From IMG/VR virus record IMGVR_UViG_3300012927_000093, positions 1 through 62,268 of that record: 62,268 bases of DNA; one strand, 5' to 3'. The position numbers were made by a program, and so were the translations under genes. The notes beneath the pieces are model-generated. The model saw nothing but the letters and a program-made list of their open reading frames with translations. It searched no databases and was not told where the DNA came from. Positions 7,820-15,577 of the stretch are shown piece after piece. The DNA is from a virus. Every line of letters starts with the position of its first letter. The first letter of the stretch is position 1.

Positions 7820-8746
7820 TCAGTGCCCGACGTGCGGCGCCTTCGCCGCTTCATACGCCGCGATCTGCGCCTGGATGCTGAGCAGCAGCGCGTCAGCGGT
7901 CGTGGACGGTACCGGGGTAGGAACCGGGACTGGAGTGGGCACTGGAACCGGCACCGGGACAGGCGTGGGGCCAGTGGAGACGAACGGACCTGGCTGCCCG
8001 GTGACCTGCAAGAACGCCGCGTTGGCCGCGTTCACGTCCAGGCCTTCGGGGGTGAGGTTGTTCTTCACCCACTCCTGCGACACCGCGGCATAGGGCTCAT
8101 CCACGTAGGCGGTCCACGCGGCCGGGGTCATCTCGAAGTAGCCGCCCCAGGTGCTGCCCTTGATGTTGCCGCCCTTGGTGATTTTGTGGACGGCCACTGC
8201 GTGCCCGCCGAGGACGCGGTCCCGCTTCACGACGTCGAACACGGTGCCGTTGTTGAACGCGTTCTCGAAGCCCTGGGTGGCGGTGAACCCGATGTAGAGA
8301 TTCCCGAACAGATACAGCGCGGCGCGCATCTCTTCGAAGTCCTTGGGGTCGATAGCGAAGTAGGCGGCGAGCTTGTGCCCGGCAATGCCGGTCTGCTGCC
8401 AGTACTTGAGGACGGTCTGCATGTCGCCGCCCTGGTCGGTACTCGGGTTGCCCGGCACGTAGCCAGTGGACCCTGAGTAGAACTTGATGACGTCGGCGTT
8501 CGAGGGCACGATCGGCGCGCCCTGACCGAACTGGGAGAACGCGGTCTCAACGTGCGCGGCGGCGGCGGCGGTGCAGTCGCCGAGGCTGTCGTTGGAGTCC
8601 ATGGGGAGGTTCGCGGCGGCCGGTACGTAGGCCACCACGTCGGGCACCGTTCCGGCGTAACCGGCCTTCAGAACGCTCTTGAGCGGGATGCTCCGCACCA
8701 GGTCCCGGGGGGCACTGGGGAGCCTGCCCAACTTGTGCTTAGCCAC
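7820..8746 (-). CDS. C39-like cysteine peptidase, probable lysis protein
   Basis: 308 residues. The N-terminal domain has a papain-like layout: SNDSLGDCTAAAAAHVE with Cys58, and DRVLGGHAVAVHKI with His182, followed by a WGGYF segment. From about 258 a Pro-Val repeat linker (TPVPVPVPVP) leads to a short helical tail. Family members cut peptides, and in phages such domains serve as peptidoglycan peptidases. The gene is next to the lysin-holin fusion, 2 bases apart, so the pair probably form the lysis cassette. A strong hairpin lies just upstream of its start. Confidence 0.7.
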   Translation of the reverse strand: MAKHKLGRLPSAPRDLVRSIPLKSVLKAGYAGTVPDVVAYVPAAANLPMDSNDSLGDCTAAAAAHVETAFSQFGQGAPIVPSNADVIKFYSGSTGYVPGNPSTDQGGDMQTVLKYWQQTGIAGHKLAAYFAIDPKDFEEMRAALYLFGNLYIGFTATQGFENAFNNGTVFDVVKRDRVLGGHAVAVHKITKGGNIKGSTWGGYFEMTPAAWTAYVDEPYAAVSQEWVKNNLTPEGLDVNAANAAFLQVTGQPGPFVSTGPTPVPVPVPVPTPVPVPTPVPSTTADALLLSIQAQIAAYEAAKAPHVGH

Positions 8747-8767
8747 GTGAGTCTCCTGTAAATAGGG

Positions 8768-8814
8768 CCAGCCACAACCCGCGCCCAGGAGACGGAAACG
8801 CGGGTTGTGGCTGG
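8768..8814 (-). terminator. Perfect 16-bp stem hairpin before lysis genes
   Basis: CCAGCCACAACCCGCG (8768-8783) and its exact reverse complement (8799-8814) enclose a 15-base loop. On the minus strand the stem is followed by CCCTATTTACAGG, with the ribosome site of the peptidase gene immediately after. It could terminate or attenuate read-through from the upstream secreted-protein cluster into the lysis cassette. Confidence 0.7.
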
Positions 8815-8836
8815 GGTAACGGGGTGAAGAGGCAGA

Positions 8837-9166
8837 TCAGCCGGCGGGCGGCGGGGTGGCGGTCACGTCGAGGGACGCAACAGCCGCCTGCAGACCACTG
8901 AGGTCGAGGGCGGGGTTAGCCTGCTGAAGGGCCGCGATTTCAGCGTTGATCGCGGCAACGTCGCTGGACACAGACGCGGCGAGGGCGTCCAGGTCGGCCT
9001 GAGTGACAGCCATTTTCTCTCCTAATTGAGTGATGATTCCCGTCTGGCCAAGGACGTAAGACCAGAGGTCATTGAGACGTCGATCGAATTCGACGTGGGT
9101 GACGTAACGACTGGACGGCGGCGGTCCGGGTTGGGGTCCGGGCGGCGGCCCTGGATGTGGGCTCAT
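8837..9166 (-). CDS. Small Pro-rich/coiled-coil protein
   Basis: 108 residues from ATG 9166: a PPGPQPGPPP segment, a segment YVTHVEFDRRLNDLWSYV, then a C-terminal heptad-like helix (LDALAASVSSDVAAINAEIA). There is an internal in-frame ATG at 9013 with a better ribosome site (AGGAGAG), so a 58-residue short form may be the main or a second product. The start overlaps the upstream gene by four bases. Function unknown; location next to lysis genes suggests a lysis accessory or virion role. Confidence 0.6.
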   Translation of the reverse strand: MSPHPGPPPGPQPGPPPSSRYVTHVEFDRRLNDLWSYVLGQTGIITQLGEKMAVTQADLDALAASVSSDVAAINAEIAALQQANPALDLSGLQAAVASLDVTATPPPAG

Positions 9167-9384
9167 GGCGATGCCCTTCGTTGAAGCGGTATCTGGCGCG
9201 CTACGCACTCGTCCGCCAACCGGCGCACGATGCAGGGAAATTCGGTGGCCGCCATCTGGGTGCAGCAGCCGTTGCAGCTGCCGTCGGCGGCCTGGATGTG
9301 CTTCTGCTGCAGGTAGATGGCCCTGCCGAGGTCACGACTCAGGAAGTTCAAGACAGCCGACTGTGCCCGTTCCCCCGGCGTCAC
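9163..9384 (-). CDS. Small Cys-containing hypothetical protein
   Basis: 73 residues beginning MTPGERAQSAVLNFLSRDLG, with a Cys cluster (CNGCC) at about 37-41 and further Cys at 51 and 60, suggesting metal binding. It overlaps the next gene by four bases (ATGA) and follows the sortase-like gene after three bases, so it is part of the same transcript. No family recognised. Confidence 0.65.
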   Translation of the reverse strand: MTPGERAQSAVLNFLSRDLGRAIYLQQKHIQAADGSCNGCCTQMAATEFPCIVRRLADECVARQIPLQRRASP

Positions 9385-9387
9385 GGT

Positions 9388-10005
9388 TTAGGGGCCGGTC
9401 GGCTTGAGACTGATGAGCTTGGCGAAGACGATGGTCTGCTGCAGGTAGTTGTGCTGCGCGGTGTCCAGATCCCCCGGGCCGCAGGTGATGGCCACGAGTT
9501 CCGCGCCGTCCGCGTCGCCGTACACGGCTTTAGTGGGGAACGCCGACTTGGCGATGATCAGAACTTTGGACACCTTGAACGTCGCTGTCTGCGCATCGGA
9601 GCGCAGCACGGAGAGTTCGGCGCCCACCTTCACCTTCGCCAGGTCGGCGAAAGCGCCCTGCACGTGGTTGGCGTTGATGTGCCCGACGATCACCGCACGT
9701 TCTACTGCCTGCGGGTATTTTCCGACAGCACTGTCGCCGGGCACCGGACTTTGCCGGAACCAACCGATCATCCGGGGCGACGACAGCGGTGGCACACCGA
9801 GTGTGTGATCGGGGTTGAGATCGACCTGCATGGTCAGGTTGTCGTCCAACTCCAGGGACGGGATCTTGACCGAGGTGATCGTCACGCTCGACGTCACCGG
9901 CGGCGGCGCGGTTCCCGGCGAGGTCTCGTTCGGCGGCGCACTCGGCGCCGCTGGATGCGAACAGGCCGCCAGGATCAGGACGAAGACGACCAGTCCGGTC
10001 CGCAG
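9388..10005 (-). CDS. Sortase-like lipoprotein (degenerate class E/F type)
   Basis: The frame shows a signal peptide with lipobox (VFVLILAACSHP), a Pro-rich linker, and a sortase domain: AVIVGHINANHVQGAF holds the catalytic-type His and LVAITCGPGD the catalytic-type Cys. In class E/F sortases an Arg about 12-13 residues after Cys completes the site; here no Arg follows the Cys at all (LDTAQHNYLQQTIVF), so activity is doubtful. Start uncertain: no ATG/GTG/TTG lies near; a CTG at 10005 fits the signal peptide, while a GTG at 10179 would cover the small gene at 9975-10172. Confidence 0.7.
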   Translation of the reverse strand: MRTGLVVFVLILAACSHPAAPSAPPNETSPGTAPPPVTSSVTITSVKIPSLELDDNLTMQVDLNPDHTLGVPPLSSPRMIGWFRQSPVPGDSAVGKYPQAVERAVIVGHINANHVQGAFADLAKVKVGAELSVLRSDAQTATFKVSKVLIIAKSAFPTKAVYGDADGAELVAITCGPGDLDTAQHNYLQQTIVFAKLISLKPTGP

Positions 10006-10172
10006 GCCTCGGCTCTTGCTTTCACGAGGGCGGCGATGAGTTCTTGGACGGACTCCGCCGACAACAAGACTGAAGGGCCGTCCGTGCGGTTGGGTCCGCG
10101 CATGGTCACGAGAACGAGACCACCCACGGACCCAACCAGCACCGAACCGTTGCCGCCGTCGCGGGCCGGCAT
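9975..10172 (-). CDS. Small hypothetical protein
   Basis: 65 residues: MPARDGGNGSVLVGSVGG, two strands, then a helix SVQELIAALVKARAEA. This is the style of small actinophage proteins and reads better than the overlapping sortase frame over the same bases, so I take it as real. It ends inside the 5' part of the sortase-like gene, which would allow coupled translation. No function recognised. Confidence 0.5.
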   Translation of the reverse strand: MPARDGGNGSVLVGSVGGLVLVTMRGPNRTDGPSVLLSAESVQELIAALVKARAEACGPDWSSSS

Positions 10173-10183
10173 TGGTCACTAGC

Positions 10184-11215
10184 TCAGACGGCTCGGTTGT
10201 GCGCCAGCACGAACGCCGCGCTGTCGCCACCGGTCTGCACCGGACCCGACGGAACCGGACCACTGGCCACCGGAGCCGGCGACGCCAGCGGAGCCGGGTT
10301 GGCCGCCGCGTCGTTGCCACTCGGAGCCGGGGCCGGGTCCGCGTAGGCCACCGGCGCTTGCACGATGACGACGGGCGGGTTGGGGTCGTTGCAGATGGTG
10401 CGCAGCTGCCCCAGGGTCCGGTTCCAGTCACCGAAACGCTGACCGTCCAGGTTGCGTAGCCGCAGCCAGTCGTTGCGCTCCGACAAGCTCAGCAGGTCCA
10501 GGTTGGTGCCGTTGAAGCCCTGGTGCAGCTGGCCCAGGCGCAAACGCAGGCCGCCCCAGTCGCGGCGAACACCGTTCAGCTCGTCGCCGAAACGCTGTGC
10601 GTCGGCGCGGAAGGTGACGCACTGACCATCGTTGCTGACGCTGACGCCGCCGTTGCTACAGCCCTGGTGCAGCGCAAACCAACGGGCCTGCGGGTCTCCA
10701 CCAAGCAGGCGGAGAATCCCATCACGGTGTACGCCGTTGCGGAGCAGGAACGTGTTGTAGTCACCGTAACCGCAGGTATCCAAGGACAGGTTCTGGTCCA
10801 GCCACAACTGGTGGCCGAAGGTGCGCGGTCCACCCCACGGTCCACCCCACGGGAATCCCGGGTTGCCGCAACGGACGTTGTTTCCAGAGCAACCCACAAT
10901 CGGGCCAGGTGCGCAGTGGTCACCAACACGGTGAGTGCCAAGCGGGCAGAAGATCTGCGGGTCGTTGAGGTTGCCGCCAATGCCCAGGTGCACGCCAAGG
11001 TCGATCGAGTCAGAGCACGAGGTAGCCGCCGCGAGGATGGTGCACGGTGCCAGCTGGTGTCCGTTCGGCAGGGTCGGAATGCACGTGGCACCAGCGATAC
11101 CGGTGCATGAAACATCGTGACCCCTACTCGGAGCGGCCGAAGCCACCCCCGCAGTTACAACGAGACCGAGCACTACCGCCAGGGCGGCAAAGCCGGCGAC
11201 CAGCAGTCGTCGCAT
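10184..11215 (-). CDS. Secreted Cys-rich protein
   Basis: 343 residues. A Sec signal peptide (MRRLLVAGFAALAVVLGL to about residue 28, AXA site near ASAA) precedes about ten cysteines in an N-terminal Gly/Cys-rich region, a Gly-Trp-Pro repeat (FPWGGPWGG), a middle domain rich in Leu, Arg and Asp, and a Pro/Ala/Ser-rich C-terminus. No LPxTG motif or terminal membrane helix is seen, so it is not an obvious substrate for the neighbouring sortase-like protein. The start has an AGGAGG ribosome site and a 13-bp palindrome directly upstream. Such secreted proteins are rare in phages; a host-surface role in lysogeny or adhesion is possible. Confidence 0.75.
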   Translation of the reverse strand: MRRLLVAGFAALAVVLGLVVTAGVASAAPSRGHDVSCTGIAGATCIPTLPNGHQLAPCTILAAATSCSDSIDLGVHLGIGGNLNDPQIFCPLGTHRVGDHCAPGPIVGCSGNNVRCGNPGFPWGGPWGGPRTFGHQLWLDQNLSLDTCGYGDYNTFLLRNGVHRDGILRLLGGDPQARWFALHQGCSNGGVSVSNDGQCVTFRADAQRFGDELNGVRRDWGGLRLRLGQLHQGFNGTNLDLLSLSERNDWLRLRNLDGQRFGDWNRTLGQLRTICNDPNPPVVIVQAPVAYADPAPAPSGNDAAANPAPLASPAPVASGPVPSGPVQTGGDSAAFVLAHNRAV

Positions 11216-11230
11216 GATCTTTTAACCTCC

Positions 11231-11243
11231 TGTGTTGAACACA
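11231..11243. promoter_or_regulatory. Palindrome overlapping leader of secreted-protein gene
   Basis: TGTGTTGAACACA is a 6+1+6 inverted repeat placed immediately upstream of the AGGAGG ribosome site of the gene starting at 11215. It could be an operator or a small RNA hairpin controlling translation. Confidence 0.35.
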
Positions 11244-11265
11244 CCCAGCCAGGGAGCGTTCAGGG

Positions 11266-11289
11266 CCCACCTCCAGGTATGGAGGCGGG
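11266..11289 (-). terminator. Hairpin between two membrane/secreted genes
   Basis: CCCACCTCCA and TGGAGGCGGG pair over ten positions (one G-U in minus-strand RNA) around a four-base loop, 40 bases after the stop of the gene at 11329-11928. There is no U-run, so termination would be weak or factor-dependent. Confidence 0.45.
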
Positions 11290-11328
11290 AGTTCTAGGCC
11301 CTTAGCGGGCATTTAGGGGCGCGCTGTA

Positions 11329-11928
11329 TCAGCGCGGAGCGCGTGGACCACCGCGTGGCCAGGGTTGGGGCCACACCTCGCCGGGCGCGCCGGAGAAGCC
11401 GCCTAGGCCGGGCATGTCGTACTGCGGGTAGACCGGCACTGACTGCTGGATCGGGTGCGTGCGCAGATACGCCGCGACCGCGGCCTGGATCTGGGCCTGG
11501 GTCGGCGCCGGGGCTTTGAACATGTCCGGGTTGGCCGCGATGAACGCCTGGACCGCGGCCGCGATCTGGGCCTGGGTCGGGCCGACCGGCGCGGGGGTCG
11601 GCCGCTTCGCCAGCTCCTGCCGCACTAGCGCTTGCACTTGATCCTGGGTCACCGCATCCGGCGGCGGCCCATACGGAGTGGCCTTTACTCCCGCCGCCGC
11701 TTCGCACAGCCCAGCGGCGGCCAGCCGGGCGCCGACGTCGCCGCCTTGATTGCACAGCGCCAGGATCGGATCCGCGATGCCGTTGGCCTGGGCAACCGCG
11801 GCGTGCTTCTCGTCGTCCTGGTGGCGGCTGACGGAGATGGAGATCCAGGTGGTAGCCGCTACGGCGATAGCAACGAGGACGACGAATACACCACTCCGCG
11901 CGGGCCGCCGCGGCCGGTGCTGCCCCAT
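11329..11928 (-). CDS. Membrane-anchored repeat protein
   Basis: 199 residues. A basic N-terminus (MGQHRPRRPARSG) leads to one membrane helix (about 13-34), an outside region, then two related repeats (GPTQAQIAAAVQAFIAANPD and APTQAQIQAAVAAYLRTHP) and a Pro/Gly-rich C-terminus. The topology suggests a single-pass surface protein. It overlaps the next upstream gene by one base. No enzyme family is recognised. Confidence 0.7.
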   Translation of the reverse strand: MGQHRPRRPARSGVFVVLVAIAVAATTWISISVSRHQDDEKHAAVAQANGIADPILALCNQGGDVGARLAAAGLCEAAAGVKATPYGPPPDAVTQDQVQALVRQELAKRPTPAPVGPTQAQIAAAVQAFIAANPDMFKAPAPTQAQIQAAVAAYLRTHPIQQSVPVYPQYDMPGLGGFSGAPGEVWPQPWPRGGPRAPR

Positions 11929-12353
11929 TACTTAGATGGGGGCGGTTGTTGCGTGGTGGGTGTCGGCTTCGGCACCAGCGGCGTCGTGCACGCCAGATGC
12001 GTGTAGCTGGCCCGGAACTGGGAGAAAATCTGCTCGTAGGTCTGGCGGTCCACCCCGGGCGCCCGAGTGATCGGGTTGTAGGAGCCGAGGAACGCACTGT
12101 AGAGCGGGCACAGCACTTCCGCACGGGTGTCATCCAACGCCGCCGAGGTCTGAGCTTGGCTGTTCCACAGAAACAGCAGCCCTACGGTGAGGGACACGTC
12201 CAGGATGACGGCCAGCACGATGCCGAAGGTGCGCCGCTCCGACTTCTCGGCCCGAGTGACTAGCGCGGCCACGGAGTCGCGTAGGCCGTTGACTACCTCG
12301 GTGAGCGACGTGGCGACCGCCAGTAGTTCACGGTTGCTGTCTGATTCGCTCAC
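11928..12353 (-). CDS. Single-pass membrane protein
   Basis: 141 residues from GTG 12353. An amphipathic coil (about 8-40) is followed by one membrane helix (VLAVILDVSLTVGLLFLW, about 47-66) and an extracellular region with two Cys and a Pro/Thr-rich tail. The start overlaps the previous stop by four bases (GTGA). The same layout occurs in small phage membrane proteins near lysis genes; an antiholin or signal role cannot be shown. Confidence 0.7.
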   Translation of the reverse strand: MSESDSNRELLAVATSLTEVVNGLRDSVAALVTRAEKSERRTFGIVLAVILDVSLTVGLLFLWNSQAQTSAALDDTRAEVLCPLYSAFLGSYNPITRAPGVDRQTYEQIFSQFRASYTHLACTTPLVPKPTPTTQQPPPSK

Positions 12354-12520
12354 TCCGACTCCCCCGCTTCCTGCTCGTGTTCGATCTGCTTGGTTCGTTC
12401 GTTGAGCAGAACCGCGTACCGCTCGAGCTTTTTCACCGCCGCGTCCAACTCTTGAATTACGTCCTTGGACTCGACCAGCAGGCGGTCCATCTTCGGGGTG
12501 GGGCGCCACAGCGGACTCAC
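12350..12520 (-). CDS. Small coiled-coil protein
   Basis: A 56-residue frame starts GTG at 12520, overlapping the upstream stop by four bases, and ends TGA overlapping the next GTG by four bases. The sequence MDRLLVESKDVIQELDAAV and onward is a strong heptad helix. The clean overlap at both ends makes the gene convincing although it is short. Function unknown. Confidence 0.65.
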   Translation of the reverse strand: MSPLWRPTPKMDRLLVESKDVIQELDAAVKKLERYAVLLNERTKQIEHEQEAGESE

Positions 12521-12792
12521 GGGTCATCACCGCCGCGACGGGTGGCACGCAGGAACGACGCCAGCGCATCGGTCATTCGAGTCATGACCGGGATGACCTG
12601 CTGCTGGAACATCTCGTTCTGCTTACGTAGCTCGCCCTCAAGGGTGTCGTTGCGTTCGCGTTCGCGCTTGAGGTTGTCGCGGGCGTCCTTGTACATCACC
12701 CACGCCCACCACAGCGCGATCGCCGCCAGAGCGCCGCCGGGCCCGTACTGCAGCAGCACCGAAGACGGGTCGGTGGCGTCGGCGAGGGTCAC
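12517..12792 (-). CDS. Membrane protein with coiled coil, holin-like
   Basis: 91 residues: a short N-terminus, one membrane helix (GALAAIALWWAWVMYK, about 19-34), a charged coiled coil (DNLKRERERNDTLEGELRKQ) and an amphipathic tail. The layout of one helix plus charged coil resembles small phage holin or spanin-like membrane proteins. It overlaps both neighbours by four bases. A holin function is possible, because another r1t-type holin domain sits in the lysin fusion nearby. Confidence 0.65.
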   Translation of the reverse strand: MTLADATDPSSVLLQYGPGGALAAIALWWAWVMYKDARDNLKRERERNDTLEGELRKQNEMFQQQVIPVMTRMTDALASFLRATRRGGDDP

Positions 12793-13094
12793 GGAAGGAC
12801 GATGGGAGGGCTAGGCGTGTTGTGCTTGGCCATCACCAGCACGGTGTTGCCAGACACGAACGCCCACGCGGTGTCGCCGGCCTTGGGCACGTAGTGCGGT
12901 GCGTAGGTGGCATCGGGCACTACGCCGGTGGGCAGGTTGATAGAGCAGGTGTTCGCTGATGGAGTGACCGAGTTGACGGTGATTTGGCGCATTTCGACCT
13001 TGGGCTGCGGAGGCACCCGGGTCACCATCTGCCGGCCCTGGGAAATGTAGGTTCGGGCCAGGTCGGCAACCGACGGGTCTTCGATCGGGGGCAT
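12789..13094 (-). CDS. Hypothetical small tail protein
   Basis: 101 residues. The pattern (VEMRQITVNSVTPSANTCS, then a region ending GDTAWAFVSGNTVLVMAKHN) looks like a small beta-barrel of the kind found after hub proteins in actinophage tail operons. It follows the hub gene by eight bases. Probably virion-associated; no motif proves it. Confidence 0.65.
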   Translation of the reverse strand: MPPIEDPSVADLARTYISQGRQMVTRVPPQPKVEMRQITVNSVTPSANTCSINLPTGVVPDATYAPHYVPKAGDTAWAFVSGNTVLVMAKHNTPSPPIVLP

Positions 13095-13102
13095 CGTGGC
13101 TC

Positions 13103-15109
13103 CTATCCCTGTGCGGCGGACTGGCGGTAGCAGACCAGCACTTGGGCCTGCGCCTGGCCGATCGGCGTCGACATCGAGTTAATCTTGAATGTGCCCTGGA
13201 TGATCTGCTGGCCGTTGTAGGTACGAGTCACGGTGATCACGTCGCCGGGCTCCAGGGCCGGGTTCGGCACCATCGTGATCTGCACGGTCTCCGAGGCGCC
13301 CTTGACCACCAGCAGCAACGCATCGGCCGCTTGCTGCGCCTGCGCCGTCGTGGTGATCATGGCGCTGATGAATGTCGTGGTCACGATGTTGTACGGACCG
13401 AGGTAGTACGTCGGCGAGCTCGGGTCCGCATCGAACGCGACCGCCGAAACGGGCACCGTGTTCGACGTCGACTCGCCGCTGACGATCACATAGTTGTAGG
13501 TCGTCGAGTCCGAGATCGACCGGGTATAGGACACCATCACCGGGTTAGCCGCGTCACTGACCGTCCACACCGACGGGGTCAGCGCCGGGTCGGCGACGGG
13601 CTTGACCTTGAACGTGCCGAGGGGGTCGAAGTACGCCCGGGACCCGATCGCGGTGCCCATGTCCTGGATGTCCTGCCATGGGTCCGCGCCCTGGCTGGTG
13701 CCGAACAGTAGCCGCTCCGCTGTCACCTCAGTGGATGCCACGTCCGAGGTGATGCCCGGTAGTCGGTTCTGCGCGATCTCCAACATCGCGGTGGCGTAGT
13801 TCGTGTTCGTCGGAACGTAGAAGATGCTGGTCCAGGTGTTCCGAGAGATCGCGTAAGACAGGTCGATCCCGGACACCACCAGCGACAACCCGCCACCGGT
13901 GGAGCTGCCACCGGAACCGGTGACACCGTTGCCTCCGCCACCACCGCCTGAGCTGCCGGTGCCGGATGGGCCGCCGGTCTCGGTGATGTCCACCTGTGTA
14001 ATCAGGAAGGTGCCGAGGGCGACCAGCTCGTTATAGGAAGTGTCCTCGGCGACGTCGGTTCGCAGCGTCATGAAGAACGGGCTCGTGTCGGTCGCCAGAA
14101 GCCGCGTCATGGTGGCCCTGGTCAGCACAACTGGGGTGGTCGCATCTCCGCGCAGCAGACCGGGCACAGCTCCGCCGTTGATAGCGGTCTGCCAGCTCAC
14201 GCCGCCGTCCAGGCTCGTCTCGACCAGCACCGCCGAGCCGGCGGCGGGTGTGGAGGCCGACCAGCTGACCCGCGAAGCGCTGACCGGGTTGTTGGTGAGG
14301 TACACCGGCGGCCGGATCGATACCGCCAGCAGCGGGTTGTAGACCTCGAGCGCGGTGTCGGTCTCAAGCGCTGGCGTGATGATGTTGGTCATGCTCGGCA
14401 GCAGCGCCGAGGTGACCGCGACGCCGGCGTCAGTCTCTAGCGCGGGGGTCAGTGTCGATGCAATGTCCGGAGCCTGCTGGATGGACATTGAGCAGGCCAC
14501 CCAGCCGGATGCTGAGACAGATTCCGGGGTGGGGATCGTCCCAGAGGAGCCCGAAGAGGTGAAGCTCTTGCCGGAAAACCCGAGCGCCCAAGTGTTGGTG
14601 CCCGTTGTTCCGACCGCGCTCCCTAGCGACAGGTAGCCGGGAGCGGTGCCCACCGACTGATTCACTGAAGTGAAAGACCCTGTGGTGTAGACCAGGACCG
14701 CGCCGCCGGCTGTCACGGTAACGCTTGGGGCGGTCGCGGTCACCCCTGAGCCGTTGCCAGTAGAGATGGCGATGGTCTGGCCCAGGTTGGCATTGCGAAT
14801 GGTGATAGCCCAGTACCAGGCCACGGGCGGAGCGCCAGCGAGCGTCAGCGTGCCGTCGACCGAGGTTGAGGTCAGTACCTGCCGGAACACGCCTATCCGC
14901 GTGGTCTGCGCGGTGATGTCGCTATCTACGGGCTTGGTCCACCCAGGGAACGAGCTGAACGAGTTGGTGTCGGCGATCATGACCATGACGATGCGCAGGT
15001 CACCCGGCTCAAAATTGGAGCCAACTGTCAGCGGAACCGTCACGGCAGTGTTGCCCGTGTCGGCCGTCATGACCGTTTCTATATCAAGGAACTGAAGCGG
15101 GCTAGCCAC
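13103..15109 (-). CDS. Tail hub protein, C-terminal DUF5047-type part with N-terminal insert
   Basis: 668 residues. Residues about 1-210 are an adhesin-like beta module; 215-260 has two PALETD repeats; 265-355 looks like a discoidin-type beta domain. From LVALGTFLI (362-370) the sequence follows the second part of DUF5047-type actinophage hub/minor tail proteins: a Gly-rich loop, YVIVSGESTSN, ITTTAQAQQAADALL and VPNPALEPGDVITV. The first hub domain is missing here and is found in the separate gene at 15578-15958. The protein likely forms part of the baseplate hub. Confidence 0.8.
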   Translation of the reverse strand: MASPLQFLDIETVMTADTGNTAVTVPLTVGSNFEPGDLRIVMVMIADTNSFSSFPGWTKPVDSDITAQTTRIGVFRQVLTSTSVDGTLTLAGAPPVAWYWAITIRNANLGQTIAISTGNGSGVTATAPSVTVTAGGAVLVYTTGSFTSVNQSVGTAPGYLSLGSAVGTTGTNTWALGFSGKSFTSSGSSGTIPTPESVSASGWVACSMSIQQAPDIASTLTPALETDAGVAVTSALLPSMTNIITPALETDTALEVYNPLLAVSIRPPVYLTNNPVSASRVSWSASTPAAGSAVLVETSLDGGVSWQTAINGGAVPGLLRGDATTPVVLTRATMTRLLATDTSPFFMTLRTDVAEDTSYNELVALGTFLITQVDITETGGPSGTGSSGGGGGGNGVTGSGGSSTGGGLSLVVSGIDLSYAISRNTWTSIFYVPTNTNYATAMLEIAQNRLPGITSDVASTEVTAERLLFGTSQGADPWQDIQDMGTAIGSRAYFDPLGTFKVKPVADPALTPSVWTVSDAANPVMVSYTRSISDSTTYNYVIVSGESTSNTVPVSAVAFDADPSSPTYYLGPYNIVTTTFISAMITTTAQAQQAADALLLVVKGASETVQITMVPNPALEPGDVITVTRTYNGQQIIQGTFKINSMSTPIGQAQAQVLVCYRQSAAQG

Positions 15110-15112
15110 AAT

Positions 15113-15574
15113 CTAGCTCGCGGTGGCGACGGCGATGCCGGTACTGATGGTGACGTTATAGTCCTGCCCGTTAGTGGTCACCGATACGTCACAGTTGAAC
15201 AGCGGAATGGTCTGGGAGTCGGTAGCCCCCGACGTGGGCTGGTAGCAGATCAGGAACTTCGCCAGCGTGTTGTTCGTGGCCCCGCCCGCGGACAGCCAGC
15301 TCACATTGGCGATAGACACGGTGTTCTTGTGGTTCGTCGTGTCCGGAGTGACGGTGATGCCCGACGTGATGATCTTCCGGGCGTAGTTGGTAAACGTCGC
15401 CTCAAGGCTGCCGCCAGCCAGCAGCGACGACAACGATGTGTAGTTTCGCAAGGTCGCGTCGGCCTGCAAGCTCGCCGACTGCAGCAGCACAATGGCGAGT
15501 CGATCCGTGCCCAGGGCTAGATCGCAGTACCGGACGCCTCGACCAGTAGCGCCGGTGAACCAGAAGTTCGCCAT
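15113..15574 (-). CDS. Hypothetical tail-tip protein
   Basis: 153 residues beginning MANFWFTGATGRGVRYCDLA, beta-rich, without enzyme motifs. It lies between the two halves of the split hub, three bases from one and three bases from the other, so it is translated with them. It may be an extra domain of the hub that is made as its own protein. Confidence 0.7.
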   Translation of the reverse strand: MANFWFTGATGRGVRYCDLALGTDRLAIVLLQSASLQADATLRNYTSLSSLLAGGSLEATFTNYARKIITSGITVTPDTTNHKNTVSIANVSWLSAGGATNNTLAKFLICYQPTSGATDSQTIPLFNCDVSVTTNGQDYNVTISTGIAVATAS

Positions 15575-15577
15575 CGG

